Source: Polytrichum commune
Lineage: Eukaryota; Streptophyta; Polytrichopsida; Polytrichales; Polytrichaceae
Direction of reading: 5' to 3'
Assembly (NCBI GenBank): GCA_950295325.1
Contig: OX485804.1
Coordinates: 13,704,001-13,768,000, forward strand
DNA length: 64,000 nucleotides
The notes under the pieces: generated by a model
Seen by the model: the letters and a program-made list of their open reading frames with translations, nothing else
Database searches by the model: none
What the model was told of the DNA's origin: nothing
Position numbers and translations under genes: made by a program
Part shown: positions 23,855 through 36,659 of the stretch, piece after piece
Layout: every line of letters begins with the position of its first letter
Position numbering within the stretch: position 1 is the stretch's first letter

Positions 23855-26464
23855 ATGGGCATTGGAGGCGGCAGCTCTGGCAGTGCCCCATCAACATCTA
23901 ACTCACAGGTCCCACAATTTCCTCCAATTGGAAGCACATCCACTGCATCACCTGGGCAATATGGACGGGATCCTACAAGTCTGCGAAGCTCACTCTCCGT
24001 TCCAGCATTATCTACATTCTTGAAGTACAGTCATTCTGAAGGCCATTCTAATGGAGTCAACCCTCCACCCCATCTCCCGCCCTTGACTTTAATCAGAGAG
24101 GGGTTTCCTGCTCCAAGGATACCAAAACCCAGCAGGCCCAGCAGTGGTGGAATTAACACTACATCTGGGAGCTACCCATCCAGCCCTCACTGGTGGACTC
24201 AAGGGAGAGCAGCTGTTGCACTTTTTGTACTAGCGATTTTATTACTCTACCTTGGGTTTATTCTTGGAAAGTCATATTGGAAGAAAGAGACCCTGCAGTT
24301 CGCAATAGTGATTGATGGAGGAAGTACAGGTACACGAGTTCATGTGTATGCATGGGCACATTCGCTGAAGGACACTCTTCCTGTGATGGTCAAACCAACT
24401 TATAGTCGTGACAATAGTTCACCCTGGTACAGAGTGCCTGGCCAACAACGTGCTTACAAACGTGTGGAGACAGAACCTGGACTCGACAAAACATTGAATA
24501 ATAATACGAGTGTAAGACTTGCCCTTGAACCTCTGTTAGCTTGGGCAGGGAAACAGATTCCTCCATATGCTCATAGGTCTACACGACTCTTCCTCTTAGC
24601 CACAGCAGGATTGAGAAGGCTGCCTCGAGAGCAGAGTGATTCAATCCTGGACAGTGCATGGTTGGTGCTGCACAAGTCAAGGTTTATGTGCGAACGCAGT
24701 TGGGTGAAGGTTATAAGTGGTGTAGAGGAAGCTTACTATGGATGGATAGCTCTTAACTACAATCTTGGCTTGTTAGGACATACACCAAAACTGTCAAATG
24801 TGGGAACACTGGACCTTGGAGGCTCCTCCTTTCAGGTGACCTTTGAACCAGAAGAAATTCCAAAGAGGTACAGTGTGAATATCAGTGTGGGGACTACAGA
24901 GCACAATTTATTTGCAGTCTCTCATGCTGGTTATGGCCTCAATGATGCATTTGAGAAATCAGTAGCACAGCTGTTGCGACCGCAAGCTGCTAGGTCCAAT
25001 GGAATTGTATTTACAACAAGTGGACTTGTAGAAGTTGAGCATCCCTGTCTTCATAAGGGGTACAGAAAGCCATATGTATGCTCAACCCATTGTATGCTGC
25101 CCCCTTTGGCTTATGGAAGTCGAAGTGATAACTTGGGAGACAAAGTTGCTCAAGTGGAACTGATAGGAGGTGCGAATTGGAAGGCTTGTCAGTCACTTGT
25201 GGAGAAGGTTATAAACACCTCACATACTGAGGTGTGTCCGTCCCCTCCCTGTGCTCTCGGCAAACACCAGCCATCTCCTCAGGGAAAATTTTATGGACTT
25301 GCTGGCTTCTTTGTTGTGTACAAATTCTTTGGACTTAAGGCGGCGGCTCCTCTTGCAAAATTGCTGAAGAAAGGGCAGAAGTTCTGTGAGCTGAATTGGA
25401 AGGATGCCCAAGCAAAAGTGGTACCTCAACCCAGCATAGACAGATACTGCTTTCGAGCCCCTTATGTTGTTGCCTTACTTCGACAGGGCTTGCATCTTCA
25501 TGACGATCAAGTTACAGTTGGTTCAGGGGATTTTGCATGGACACTTGGGGCTGCCTTGTGGGAAGCCGGTGCATTGCTCCCTACACGGACAGAATCTGAG
25601 AAGATTGTGATTACAAACACTAGGATAGCTTTCTCAGTGATGTTACTCCTGTTGTTGTTCTCAATTATTGGAGTTATTAGTTGCTACTTGCGTGAGATAT
25701 TGCGGCCAGGACGCCGCCCTTACTTGCCCCGTTACAGTGGATTAAATTTCCCGTTGCGAGCTCATGGGCGCTTAGCCAGCCTAACGAACGGCCTTGGACT
25801 AGGTGTGCTTCTACTGTCACTTTCTTCTTTCATCACCAGGATCTATTCTTGTGCTTCTAGTTCTGAAGGATTAATATCAGCACCATAGATATTTCTTTCT
25901 TCTTATACAACTGACGATTCAGGGTGCTGAGAGATCGAACAAAGTCACAATTCAGACTAAACTCTAACTAACTTGCAATGGATGAATCTTCTATATCTAA
26001 TACAGTGTTGACTTGTGGAATTGGTGGTGAACAACTATGTCAAGTATTTACAATGTGCAGTCTTAAATCACTAATCTTGAGTTTCTCTTGTTAGTTGTGT
26101 CTGAAATTTCTTGGATATCAAACAATCAATAGCAATTGAGAACTGATTATTTTCTCTTCTTGCCTTAATTCTGTGAGGGATGGGGAGTGCAGGTGATGGA
26201 AGCATCAAAACGCCTCATAGTCCAGTACCTGATGCGCATGGGCATCACAATCCAGTCTTCAATACAATAGCTTTCAATGGCTCTATTGTTGATTGTGAAG
26301 GCTCACAGTCATCAGCAACTGGTATGGGGATTTCTGCACCTGATCGTCAGCAGAAGTCAACAGGGAAAATGCAGTACAAAGGGGGCTATCTGCAGAGTCG
26401 TCGAACACAGTCTCGAGAAGATCTTAGTTATTATGTCTCAGACCCTCATGGCACTAGGGTTTGA
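23855..26464 (+). CDS. APY7-like: apyrase (GDA1/CD39 NTPase), APY7-like membrane form
   Basis: Two exons, 23855-25802 and 26193-26464, joined in phase 1 (CTA G/GT GAT), encode 739 residues; Arabidopsis APY7 is about the same length. Apyrases hydrolyse nucleoside tri- and diphosphates. The apyrase conserved regions appear in order: ACR1 DGGSTGTR at 154-161, ACR2 LFLLATAGLRR at 245-255, ACR3 SGVEEAYYGW at 288-297, ACR4 GTLDLGGSSFQ at 317-327 and ACR5 VGSGDFAWTLG at 555-565. A membrane segment lies at about 119-139 and a second at about 591-611. This puts the catalytic domain on the lumenal or outer side, with an N-terminal Ser/Pro-rich tail of about 115 residues. Exon 2 carries the family's C-terminal tail with LQSRRTQSREDL, which confirms the splice. 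The start is the first ATG in frame, at 23855. Confidence 0.93.
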
Positions 26465-26878
26465 TTGAGTGGGCCAAATTTTGATGTGAACACTGTTTTC
26501 ATCACGTTGTACTTTATTTCTATTCTTCTTACATTTGCCTTTTTCTTGAGTTCCATCTGGTTTCCTTGTTATTACAGGCTTGTTTCTGGCCCGTGCCACT
26601 TTCTACCATCATGATTTTCCCGCAAGTTTTATCTGTGAGCCTCAGTGTCACTTAATAGTACAGGTTTGGAGATGAATTTGAATCTAACAAGTCATGGAGC
26701 AGAAACCTATAGCACCTCTGAACTGCTTTGTTTGCATGTGTGTTGATGCTTTGTTCATGATTCTGCTGATGTTTGAACCTCTCAAGACTTGTAATAGATG
26801 TGAAACTCCAGCTACACTCAGTTGGTCCCATAGTTCCCCTCCTTTTGAGGGTCTTTGTGGTGCGCATGCATCATGACT

Positions 26879-26884
26879 AATAAA
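26879..26884 (+). terminator. possible polyadenylation signal of the apyrase gene
   Basis: AATAAA lies 415 bp after the stop codon; another is at about 27043-27048. Plant signals are loose, so this is only a candidate. Confidence 0.35.
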
Positions 26885-26889
26885 CTGTA

Positions 26890-29420
26890 CAAGATGTTGC
26901 CGTTACAGAGACTCCAACGTGGCATGCGCAGATGTGCCATTCTAACTTGGAGAATCTTGTCCCGTAAAATGGAAAGTGCCTGACCGATAACTACAATTTA
27001 GTAGGTTGAATTTCTTTGCCAGGCTTTTGGAATTGTTCAGGAAATAAAACGAGGGAGTTCAGAGGCATGAGTAGATATAATTATACCCTTGCCAGCAGGG
27101 TGTCATTGTCAATGACAAATGCCGTTTTCTCCATGTAGTGGCAAGTCTTTGTTTGTGTTGGACTTTAGATCATCTATAAGTTGTGGGTACTGAGTGGACA
27201 CAGCTGAAGGGACGTATTCATCATTCTTCAAGATTTTGGTATGCACATACTTTGAAATTGTTTATGGCTGGGTGTATATTGGTAGATCAATCACTAAATT
27301 TTTGGTGCATATCAACCAAAGTATTTGTTCAAAGGAACCCTGCACCCTAGCTTTCCACAAAGCCCAAAAAAGATCTACTCTGAACTTGGATGGTGCAAAC
27401 CTGAGGTAACATACCTTAAGTTCACTTGCTCTGTTCCTTCTGAGATGTAGCTTTGACCTGACCCGACCTGACTAAGGTTCTAAGTCAAGCTGTGGAAGAA
27501 TACAAGTCAGGCTGCAGAGCAAGCATTCCATGAGTTACCTATTTGATGTTGAGGATTAGTGTTGAACTGAAGGGGAGTCATTTGGACACATGTATAGCTG
27601 CAAACGTGAACTGTCATCAAACAGATTGTTCAGCTCAAAGCAGTATAACTGGATGCATTCAAGTGGTTCTTGGCTCACTCTGCATTCCACACTTTCTGTC
27701 TGCTTAGGTCTCTTTCAATGATCAGTTGATGTATTCATCAACACATTCAAGTTTGACTTGCCCTTCTCAAAACCTCAGCAAATGTATGACTATGACTTGT
27801 TACCTGCAATTTCAAAAACATGGATGTAGTGTTAGAATGTATAGAAATCAGAGACGAACCTGCAAATGTTGCCCCAAGTATGATATGCTTGTGAAGAGAC
27901 ATTAAAGCAAGAGAGCAACACGAGGTAAGTGATCTGATCTTATGATATGCCATTTTTTTGCCTCTTTTTTTCTCAGATGGAAATCTAATGTCTTGTAAAA
28001 ATTCTACAAATTGTAGCTGATGACCACTAACGGCAGCATCTCCTGGGCTACTTACGGGCTAGTGGGCTGGTAATTAGGAGACCCATGGATCTTGATTGTA
28101 ATTGTATTTCTCAATACAATGAATACTCAATTGCATTCTAAACCAATATACCTGTTCCTCCTTTCTCAGTCACAGCTTTTGATGATTAAATACAACAAAA
28201 TCACGAATTGTTGGGGACAGATGCATTTTTCTTTACAGTCTTGGGAGTATCGATCCTCAAAGTCCATCTGGATGTTCTTGAGGATTGGTTTTAACACTTG
28301 CTTCATGGTGTGCATGTTATGTGGTTGAAAACTGTCTGTAAATAAAAGTATAGCAAGTGACCAAGTCAATTCAGCATAGTATAACAATAATTGCTGGATC
28401 TAAAATCCCATAGGAAAGCCAACTTCCTTGGTTAGAACACGGTGTTTAATACATGCTCTACTGTATTGGGCTTTCACTAATGTAAATTTTAGTCATTGCA
28501 CGTGCCCATCGGAGGTTGTGTTGAGTGGGAAAAACTAATGAATCCAAATTATAAAGAGAGCACAAACAGGTAAAGTTGGGGTTGCTGGTGTCTTCAGGTC
28601 CCCTTTGTTTAGAACTTTAGACAATCATGCAATTAATAGACTCCAATGACTACAATTACATGCCCTACTAAGAAGAACCATGGCTAAACCCCCCACCACC
28701 ACCACCACCCCCCAAATCATGCAATCATGTCTTGCTTTGGAAGCTCATGTTTCCATTACATGTTAAAGATTTAGCAAATGCACGTATTGGGTTGAAAAAT
28801 GATGTCGAGAATGCTCAAAGATGGCATGTATGCATGTCGTCATGCATGCCCAAGCTTCATGTTGTAGTGAACAACGAGCTTCCCATAGGCTGAGGGCCAA
28901 TTCACTTTAAAATTGGGCCTCATCAAACCAATGTTGTGACTATGATGTCATTTTCAAAGTTAACGTGTTTCAAAAACAAACGGCTCGTCGCAAGAGTACT
29001 TTGCCCTAAGCTTTATCTTGCACATGTGGCCAGTTTGGGTTGGTTATGTGACCAAGACCAAACTTTGGCTCATTTCAGAGACTACTTTATATCAACAATC
29101 ACTCGCAACTAAACTCCACTTGAAAAGTGAGTTACTACCACCATATGTGTGGTTGCCTTTGCTTGGTTGCCAAAGTTTGACCCATTTCACGAACCACCTC
29201 TAGGTCTCTTTTCCACATGGCAAAGCCGATAAAATCCCTCGTGCTATAAGATAGTATACTTTTGTTTCTACCTTCCCAGTGGATGAGTTTATGTAAGCAT
29301 AACAAAATGTCAACCATGAGTTGCAATGCAAAATTGCAAAATTGCAAAATCAACTTCCTGGACTCCAAAATCAATTTCATTTCATAGCACCACATAATAT
29401 GACTTGTGCAAAGGGGCATT
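26890..29420. other. downstream intergenic region, no gene seen
   Basis: Sequence is less repeat-like than elsewhere, but no exon with family resemblance is visible. A C/CA-rich patch lies at about 28690-28712. Confidence 0.45.
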
Positions 29421-29427
29421 TCTATGG

Positions 29428-29672
29428 CTTGGGATTCGTGACGTCTACGTAAACCCATCTATTGTGGATGAAGGGCTCCTGTAAAAAAAAGCCCATACAA
29501 GATTGAGTGTTGATTCGTTCCAATTCGACTCCACTCCACTACACTAATTCAGGGACTCTGGCTCTATTTCTAGAATCAAATCATCTTAGAATAATCATTT
29601 ATAAGTTGTATTATAATTCACTGCGTTTTCGCCTTTGCAATGGATGAGTTTATGTCGACACCACGAATCCCT
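29428..29672 (+). repeat. dispersed repeat, partner of 43262-43503
   Basis: About 240 bp shared in the same orientation, including attgtggatgaag, gattc.ttccaatt.gactccact and accacgaatcc/accacaaatcc. No terminal structure is visible. Confidence 0.75.
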
Positions 29673-30185
29673 AGCCCATTTGTGTGCCCCATGTATGATT
29701 GGTAGGTAGGTGAGCGGGATACATAGGCCATTAACTAGGGTCCCGTATACATGTGTTAGGTAGGTCAATAGCTCGCTAGCTAGGGTTTAGCCACCCATCC
29801 GTAGGCGGGCCATTTGCTAGGATAAGTAATAAATAGGGTGGTAGGTAGCTTGGGAGGTTGGGAGGCCCGCCACATGACAAAGGTCACCCACCAATGACGT
29901 CTTGCTTGCTTGTACTATGCATTGGCACCAAGGTGACGATCGAGTTCTTCCTAACTATGGCATGGCCCATGCTACCACACCTTTCGCAATATTTGGAATT
30001 ATAAATCATTTTGATGCCTCCACAAAACCCTTGTTCTCTTTGAAAAGTCGTTGGGCTCATAATTCGTGATTATTGCATACATCACACAAAATATGATGAA
30101 GTAATCCCTCGTATCATTGCAACACAAATACACATTTCATAAAAGTTAGGTATGATTGATTGTTTATTGTCTTGTCTTGTCGGAT

Positions 30186-30325
30186 CACTACAAGGGTCAT
30201 GGGTTGTTGCCACTGATTATTTGTCATTATAAGGTAGATTTTAGGTACCCAAATAGATTTGAGTACTTAAAATCTACCTTGTAGTGGCAAAGAATCAATG
30301 GCCCTCACTCGTGATCCTTGTAGTG
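30186..30325. mobile_element. CACTA-type miniature hairpin element
   Basis: The 140-bp element begins CACTACAAGG and ends CCTTGTAGTG, the terminus type of CACTA (En/Spm) transposons. It is flanked by GAT at 30183-30185 and 30326-30328, the 3-bp duplication expected of that superfamily. The two halves pair almost throughout, so a transcript would fold into one long hairpin. Confidence 0.9.
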
Positions 30326-30386
30326 GATTGAAGGACCTTGCATGTTTCCCAATATGAAAAAGGAAAGTCCAAAAAGCATAGATGAG

Positions 30387-30410
30387 TAGGTAGGTAGGTA
30401 GGTAGGTATT
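30387..30410 (+). repeat. (TAGG)n microsatellite
   Basis: Five to six uninterrupted TAGG units. Confidence 0.9.
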
Positions 30411-31064
30411 GGCCTTATCATGGACCCTTCCAACTTTATTTATGACTTTGGCCATTGTCTCGTTCAATCAAAAATTGAAATATCATGAAGATTCTCATTT
30501 TAAAGTTTTGAAACCAAGTTGAGATCCAAAAGTTATAAGTGGCTAGCAAGATTTAGTTTTTTTCCTTTTCCCAAACACATAGACTCGTCTTTAACCATCA
30601 AACCTAAGCCGGTTGCTATTTAAGCACATAATCCAATCTTATTATGGTGTTGGCTCTTAACTACAAGCTTTGGCAAATACCACCCATATATAGATGTTCA
30701 ATTAAGAAGAGTGATAACACAAGCACAAAGGAACACATGTTCGTTCGCACTTTCATCATATATTGTGTTAGGACCTCCACTAGAGATCAAGAGGTAAAGA
30801 AAAAAATGAAGCCCCTTTGGCAATATTTGAAGGTAAATGGAGAAATTGGCTCAGGTCATGTGAAGGGGGCTCCAACACCCTAACATGTGGATAAAACATC
30901 AAGGTGTGTTTCCATTGATTGAAAAGCGGACATGAACCGATGGATATCACCTTCATTTACCTTCTCTAAGCAGGTAGCACTTGTTGAGGAAATTCATAAT
31001 TGCACCTTCAGTTTTTTTGTTTTGTTAAAATTAAATTAAAATATATATTATAAGAAACAAAAGA

Positions 31065-31099
<35 letters not shown>

Positions 31100-31415
31100 G
31101 AACTGGTGACGATGTGTTCAAAAGTGTTTATCCATGTAGAAAAAATTGTGCCACAAATACTTGACGACATCAAACGTTATGTTTCCACTACTCAATGGAA
31201 GCGCACCCTGCCCCGATCACACCAAAATTTCCGTCCGGTTCCAACCGTGAAATTCATGGGGACTACGTCGAGGAATAGATGTTGGCCCTCCACTCTTCAC
31301 GCTATTACAGCCAGAGATGCCGACAGATGGTGCCAGTAGTGGCTGGTGTGATCAACCCCTCATAAGCACAAAGCCAAATCTTCATGAGCAGTCTCCGGGA
31401 AGGATTTTGAGCACC
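30411..31415. other. intergenic, no gene seen
   Basis: A (CAA)n run lies at 31067-31097 followed by an ATG-started frame of 80 codons (31097-31339) that resembles nothing I know. Confidence 0.45.
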
Positions 31416-31417
31416 AT

Positions 31418-31586
31418 CGGTCAAAATCCTAGTGTTTCCAAGTCCAACTAGGTTACATGTTGTGATCTTTTGGCTTTTCACCACTAATCCAAGGTATATT
31501 CCAATATTCCTCCAAAACGATCGGTAGTTTTCCTAAAGCAGTGAACTTCAACAAGTTGTTTCTCAAACTCAACCGGTTCATCTACA
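31418..31586 (+). repeat. dispersed repeat, partner of 35907-36070
   Basis: Shared blocks include agtgttt.caagt, tacatgttg, and aacttcaaca...tttctcaaactcaac. Here it abuts a TA-flanked miniature element; in the partner it abuts a SINE. Confidence 0.75.
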
Positions 31587-31590
31587 ACTA

Positions 31591-31807
31591 CACTATTTTG
31601 CCTAGTAGTGTGGGTTACCATTCGGAATGACGTGTTCCTATAACTTCTTCCTGGCATTATCGTGTCTTACCAACTATGTTATTTCATATTCTTCAGTACC
31701 CATACTCACTACTCATGCTATTCGGGGGGGAAAATGATACTCTTGGTAAAATGTCATAGCAACACGTAACTCCGAATGGTAACCCACACTAGTTCGACAA
31801 AATGGTG
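31591..31807. mobile_element. mariner-like miniature element, copy 1
   Basis: Ends are inverted repeats (CACTATTTTG...; right end CAAAATGGTG), flanked by TA at 31589-31590 and 31808-31809. The subterminal arms pair over about 45 bp. It is 217 bp and non-coding, and closely resembles 37761-37980. Confidence 0.75.
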
Positions 31808-31809
31808 TA

Positions 31810-33520
31810 GCGGTTGGTTCTCCTCGTTCATGGTTCATAAGAACATAACCCAACCCCTAAAACTTGGTATCATTGAAAATTTATATATATATATATATAA
31901 GGATGGGACAAGACAAGACACGAGATCGCCACCTCCATCTTTGCCTCTAGTTTCGGTCATTATTCTTCGATGCAATCGGGCCCGTCTTTGCCCCATGTAC
32001 AATGCACCTTATTTAGGGTTCCGGGAGCTTGATTGATGCAAGCTTTGGCTCCTAGAAAGAAGCTCCGTATGCTTACACCTATTCCCCCACCCCCACTTCC
32101 AGCCCCTGCACATGGAGCCACTTGCATGGAGACACTCACTTTCAACTTTGACGGTGTGTAACATAAACATTGGAAACACACACTACGTCATTTATGGCAT
32201 TTAGTGTCACGTAATACTATTTGCGAAGGGCCTTAAACTAGATGCCTAGAGGTTTGAAAACTGTCACATCCGTTGATTGCCAATATGATATCATTAAGTT
32301 CATATAAGTAACATTTTTTTTAAGTGAGATATGATTCACATTACGATATTTAGTGTCGCACACTGGGACGCTTGAGATGGTGGTTTAACATTTTAGTACA
32401 TTTGAAGATATTATTGAGCCATACGAATGGCAAAGTGTCACGTGCTTGTATTTTAGCACGCGAGAGGAAGATAATCTTGAGCATGTCAACTGAAGCAACC
32501 AAGATGTTCAAAGTTTTGAAAACGTGTCGAGGTTTACTTAAATACATAATGTTTGAGAGGACAAATACATGCGTAATGTCATTCGAGTTTTCTTCATGCT
32601 TAAGTTACCATACTCAAAGAGTGGTGGCAAGCTATTGAATTTTAAATTTCTAGCCTTTCCTACTAACATGGGTGGTCCTTGCATGGGCCGATATGAGATT
32701 TAAGATGTTGGGTCATGTGGGCAAACCTCGTTTTGGATCATAAAGTTCGTGACAAAGTTTTTGGGATGATTAAAGGAAGTTCAAAGAGTTTAACTTGACT
32801 TTCAAAGTAACATCCGATACACATGATGAGCTAACAAGCTTTTGATTAGAAAAAATATATTTCAAAGAAGGATTAAACTCACAAATTTGTCTCCCTTCAA
32901 GTGACTTTACGCAAAATTCTATTGTGACCGCCTTGATTGTACATCCTAAAGGTCCTTAGGCCCAACATCTAGGAGAGCGAGATGTAAGGATCTCCATATA
33001 CAAAATGAGCCACCAAAAGATTGTGACCCTTCTACCACACGATAGCAACTCCCCCACTTCATTTGAAACCCACGGTGCACTAAATAGTCCTATAGTGTGG
33101 GAGGACCATTTGTGCATAAAAAATTCATGTGGGTTGCAATATTTGTCTAGTCATAGTGGAAATAATGTGGGCCAAAGACCCCATGTCTTTCTTTAAGCCT
33201 TCCTAGAGACTTCCAACCCACATCTTGAGTAATAGTTCAAGGAGAAAAGTGGCATAAAACAAATTAGTCGTCCACATCCATTTCCTAGAAAGTGGCCTAC
33301 ACGAATTTTAAAGTAGAGATTTGGAGCGGGTTGAAAATTATCGTGGCCCAAATTGACTCTCATAATGAGAATAGTTGTGGCCCACACTAATATTCTAAAT
33401 GGTGTACTTGTAAGGAAATACGCCTTTGACTAGGTTGAATTACGTTGCTTCACAACTTCAAATTTTCATGTCGAAAACGGATTACCAACAAAATTGAGCG
33501 CTTCAACTTACCTCATGTGA
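31810..33520. other. intergenic, no gene seen
   Basis: A (TA)n run lies at 31879-31899. Fragments at 32183-32215 and 32338-32362 resemble the ends of the TIR family at 62825-63382. No gene is visible. Confidence 0.5.
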
Positions 33521-33524
33521 GTAT

Positions 33525-34645
33525 TTTCCCTCCTTCATTTGAAACCCACGGATTGGATGAAAGTGTACCATTGACTAGGCTAAATTACCATGCTGCTTCA
33601 AAGCTTCAGTGTTTCAAATATTAAATGTAATATAGTATCATTTCTATTCACATAATGCATTCTAGATATCATATAGTACCTTGTAATTGTTGCGTATATT
33701 TTTTGTAGAACTGCATGTAGGGTATTTGTGTTTAGGATGGTTTAGGATGGTACAAAAGTTGTAGAGGGTCACAATGTTAGTTCCACTCACAACCTCAACT
33801 CTTGAGCATTTAGTAGTGTTGGGGTAGTGCTCTTGTAGTTGCTCGGTCATGTTATTGTAGCACTTTGGTATTATTTAGTAGTAATCTTGTAGTTGTGTTC
33901 TTGCTCATCATGTTGTAGGATTGCATCCATGTCATTGTTTGGTGTCTCGATCCCTTAGCTTGTCAATATTGTATTCTACCCTTTATCGATAGACTTAGTA
34001 ACATAAGGCAACCCGCTCACATAAGACATAGGTTGCCTTGTGATACTAAACTTGTTTAGAAAGGGTGCCTTAAAACACCACACATACGATGATTTTAAAA
34101 CAACACAAAGAGGCAATTTTTGAATCGACATAGGGTTCACTTTGAAGAAAACCTCTAAAATGTAAACCACCAAAGGGTGCAAAATAATGGGATATAGTAG
34201 AAGTTTTTTTTTTAATTTTTAAAGAAGAAGGTAGAAACAGAGAATATGTTAGATAAATAATCCACTTAAAAAAGCTTCGACGCACTTATATACACAACTA
34301 TGAGATAGTGAAGTACCCAACACTTCACTCATGTGAGAAATTTCCCTCCTTCGGTTCCCGGCCATGGATCGAATGAAAGTGTAGCATTGACTTTAGGTGA
34401 CATTACCGTGCTTCAAAGCTTCAAGTGTTTCAAACATCTTGATGAAGATAAAACAATATAAAGAAGGAGAACATATATACGACTACTAATTAATTAGATA
34501 GGGAGAAGCCATTTAAGTCACGTACTTAATTACTTACGTTAATTATGTGAGTATGTATATTCCCCTCCTTCATTTGAAACCCACGGATCGAAATGAAAGT
34601 GTGCCATTGACTTTAGGCTCATAGCAATTACCGTACGTGGTTAAT
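33525..34645 (+). repeat. three dispersed copies of a ~100-bp repeat
   Basis: Copies at about 33528-33632, 34335-34440 and 34548-34640 share tccctccttc, gaaacccacgga, tgaaagtgt and cattgact, then attacc and gcttca. The spacing is irregular. An additional inverted pair (ataaggcaacc / ggttgccttgt) lies at 33998-34043. Confidence 0.75.
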
Positions 34646-34785
34646 TTCAGGCTTCCCATATATCCATATCACAAGGAAGATATCGGGGTGTAAATTAATT
34701 AAAGAAGGGGAACCAAATCAAACCTGCTAATCATCACTACCACAAAGCCGTTTAAGTTAATATAATTAATTAAACCCCATGTAGA

Positions 34786-34812
34786 CTAGACTAGACTAGA
34801 CTAGACTAGATA
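34786..34812 (+). repeat. (CTAGA)n microsatellite
   Basis: Five CTAGA units followed by a tagatagat variant, within an unusually TTAATTAA-rich stretch (34490-35050). Confidence 0.9.
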
Positions 34813-35685
34813 GATCGCTTGTCGTCACCTCGGTTGTTGGGGACCTCGTGTGAAGGGAAACCTCGCACAGCCAAGCACCACGGGCTACTTAATTAACTAC
34901 TTAATATGCTATTAGGACGACTGCGTGCTTAATTAGTGTACCGAGATTAGTTAAGTAATTAATTAAATAATTAACTAATGAGTTCTAAGAAGGGTAGCGG
35001 CCGAGCTGTGTAGTAAGTGTCGCCAGGCCGGCTATTTAATTAGACCCTAAACCCACAACTAGAGCCTGGGAGGGGTCCGTTTGACAAAGCAGGTGAGGAA
35101 AACGGAGATCGATGTCCGATCCGGGGAGATTTTTAGGCACGATTTTGGGTTCATATCTTAGTGTTTTCGTAATAATAATAATAATAATACAGTCCACCCT
35201 TTATAAATGTTAGGCTCTGGAGTAAAATTTTCCTAAGATTTATAGTGAGTTAACATTGTAACAGTTATAAAGGAAGCTTTTTAAATGCTTAACAAATATA
35301 AATTCATTACAATTATGGAGAGAGAGTTTTGCAAAATAATCATATATAAAATATGTGTATCAAATCAATCTTTTATTTTTATGAAACAAAATAAGAATCA
35401 ATATAGTCCAGATGAATAATTTGATCACAAAAGTCAAATTTGGTGGCTTTTGCCACTTTGAAAGGTTGTGAGTCAATGTAATGGATGTCATCACACATTA
35501 TTGGATGTATTTCATAGGTTAACATTTATAAGTGGCAAATTAACAAAGAGGGGAGTAAATTATTGTTAACATTTAACATAGTTAACATTCTAGTTAGCAA
35601 TATGAGGGGAGTACGATTTTGTTAACAAATATAATGAGTTAACGTTTATAAGTGTAACATTTATCGAGGGTGGACTGTAATAACG
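34813..35685. other. intergenic, no gene seen
   Basis: AT-rich, rich in attaatta, with an (AAT)n run at 35171-35188. Nothing else is recognisable. Confidence 0.5.
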
Positions 35686-35908
35686 TTGGGCAATCTGTCG
35701 TGAATTTGAGTCCGTTGGCTCTAGCCTGCTCAAGGATTTTCTTGGTGCATGATGGGGTATATTGTCTGCCTTGCGGTGGGTGGGTTGTTGGTTTTTTCTA
35801 TCAAGTAAAGAGAAGATTTTGCAACTATGAAGTGAATCGCCAACCCCTCCAATTGGATTTGGGTACCTGTCCAGTGTCATCCGGTAGTTTAGGGTCATCT
35901 TGGACATG
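35686..35908 (-). mobile_element. SINE-like element, diverged full-length copy
   Basis: Aligns end to end with 16683-16922 in the same orientation (tgaatttgag.ccgttgg, ctcttggtgca / cttggtgca, atcaagta.agag, gccaacc, tttagggtcatc). The B box is damaged. Confidence 0.75.
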
Positions 35909-36070
35909 TAGTGTTTTCAAGTTCAACCGGCTACATGTTGATGTCTTTCGGTTTTTTTTCGTTTTTAGAGTGGAGTGTATTTTATAAACTCCTCTAAAGT
36001 GATCAATAATTTTCTTGGAGTCTTGAACTTCAACCAATTATTTCTCAAACTCAACCTGGTCATCCGTAAC
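35907..36070 (+). repeat. dispersed repeat, partner of 31418-31586
   Basis: See the partner copy; similarity starts exactly where the SINE ends. Confidence 0.7.
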
Positions 36071-36559
36071 TAGCAGCCGGTTCCTCCATGTTCATTGATG
36101 GAGAGTTGGCCGTGAATGATCCATGTGCTACCTAGTTAACGTGTTTGGGTGTTGTTTGGTTCGTTTTCTTCATGTTCTCCAACTTCTACCAATGAGTTGT
36201 ACACGAGAGAACTTGTGTCGCGTTTAGCGAATTTCCTATGAAGCATCATTAAGAATCCGATTGAAGAATTGGGCCTCCCTTATTCAATTTTGATAATCAA
36301 AAACATGTGTTTGTTGGTTTCTTAACTTAGTACGTAGGTCCTCTGAATTGTGTTCAATATTGAGTGTGGAGTAGTCAATGAAATATGAAAGTCTAGTCCA
36401 ATCTCGTTTAAACATGTGTCTTTATGGTTTTATTCTTCGATCCCCACCGAACCACCACACCAAGTAAATACAAATGTCTGATTAAGATAGAGGAAAGTAA
36501 CGGAATAACACCCGTATGCATTAGAAAACATGTCAAAAAGGGCTCTCATTTCGGTCACA

Positions 36560-36654
36560 TTGGTTCCCGACGAGGAAAAGTTTGCACACAGGTGCAGGCA
36601 TTAAAAGAGGCGTGGGAGGGGTAGCCATATGAAGATGTGATCTAGCACGGAGCC
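36560..36654 (+). repeat. dispersed repeat, third copy of the 44309-44404 family
   Basis: Shares ttggttccc, gaggaa, aggcgtgggaggggt and gaagatgtgatctagc with 44309-44404 and with the reverse complement of 43756-44158. Confidence 0.7.
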
Positions 36655-36659
36655 ATATA

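Noticed and set aside
23601-24023. 140-codon plus-strand open frame
   Set aside because: Overlaps the apyrase start in a different frame; the apyrase frame carries the family motifs.
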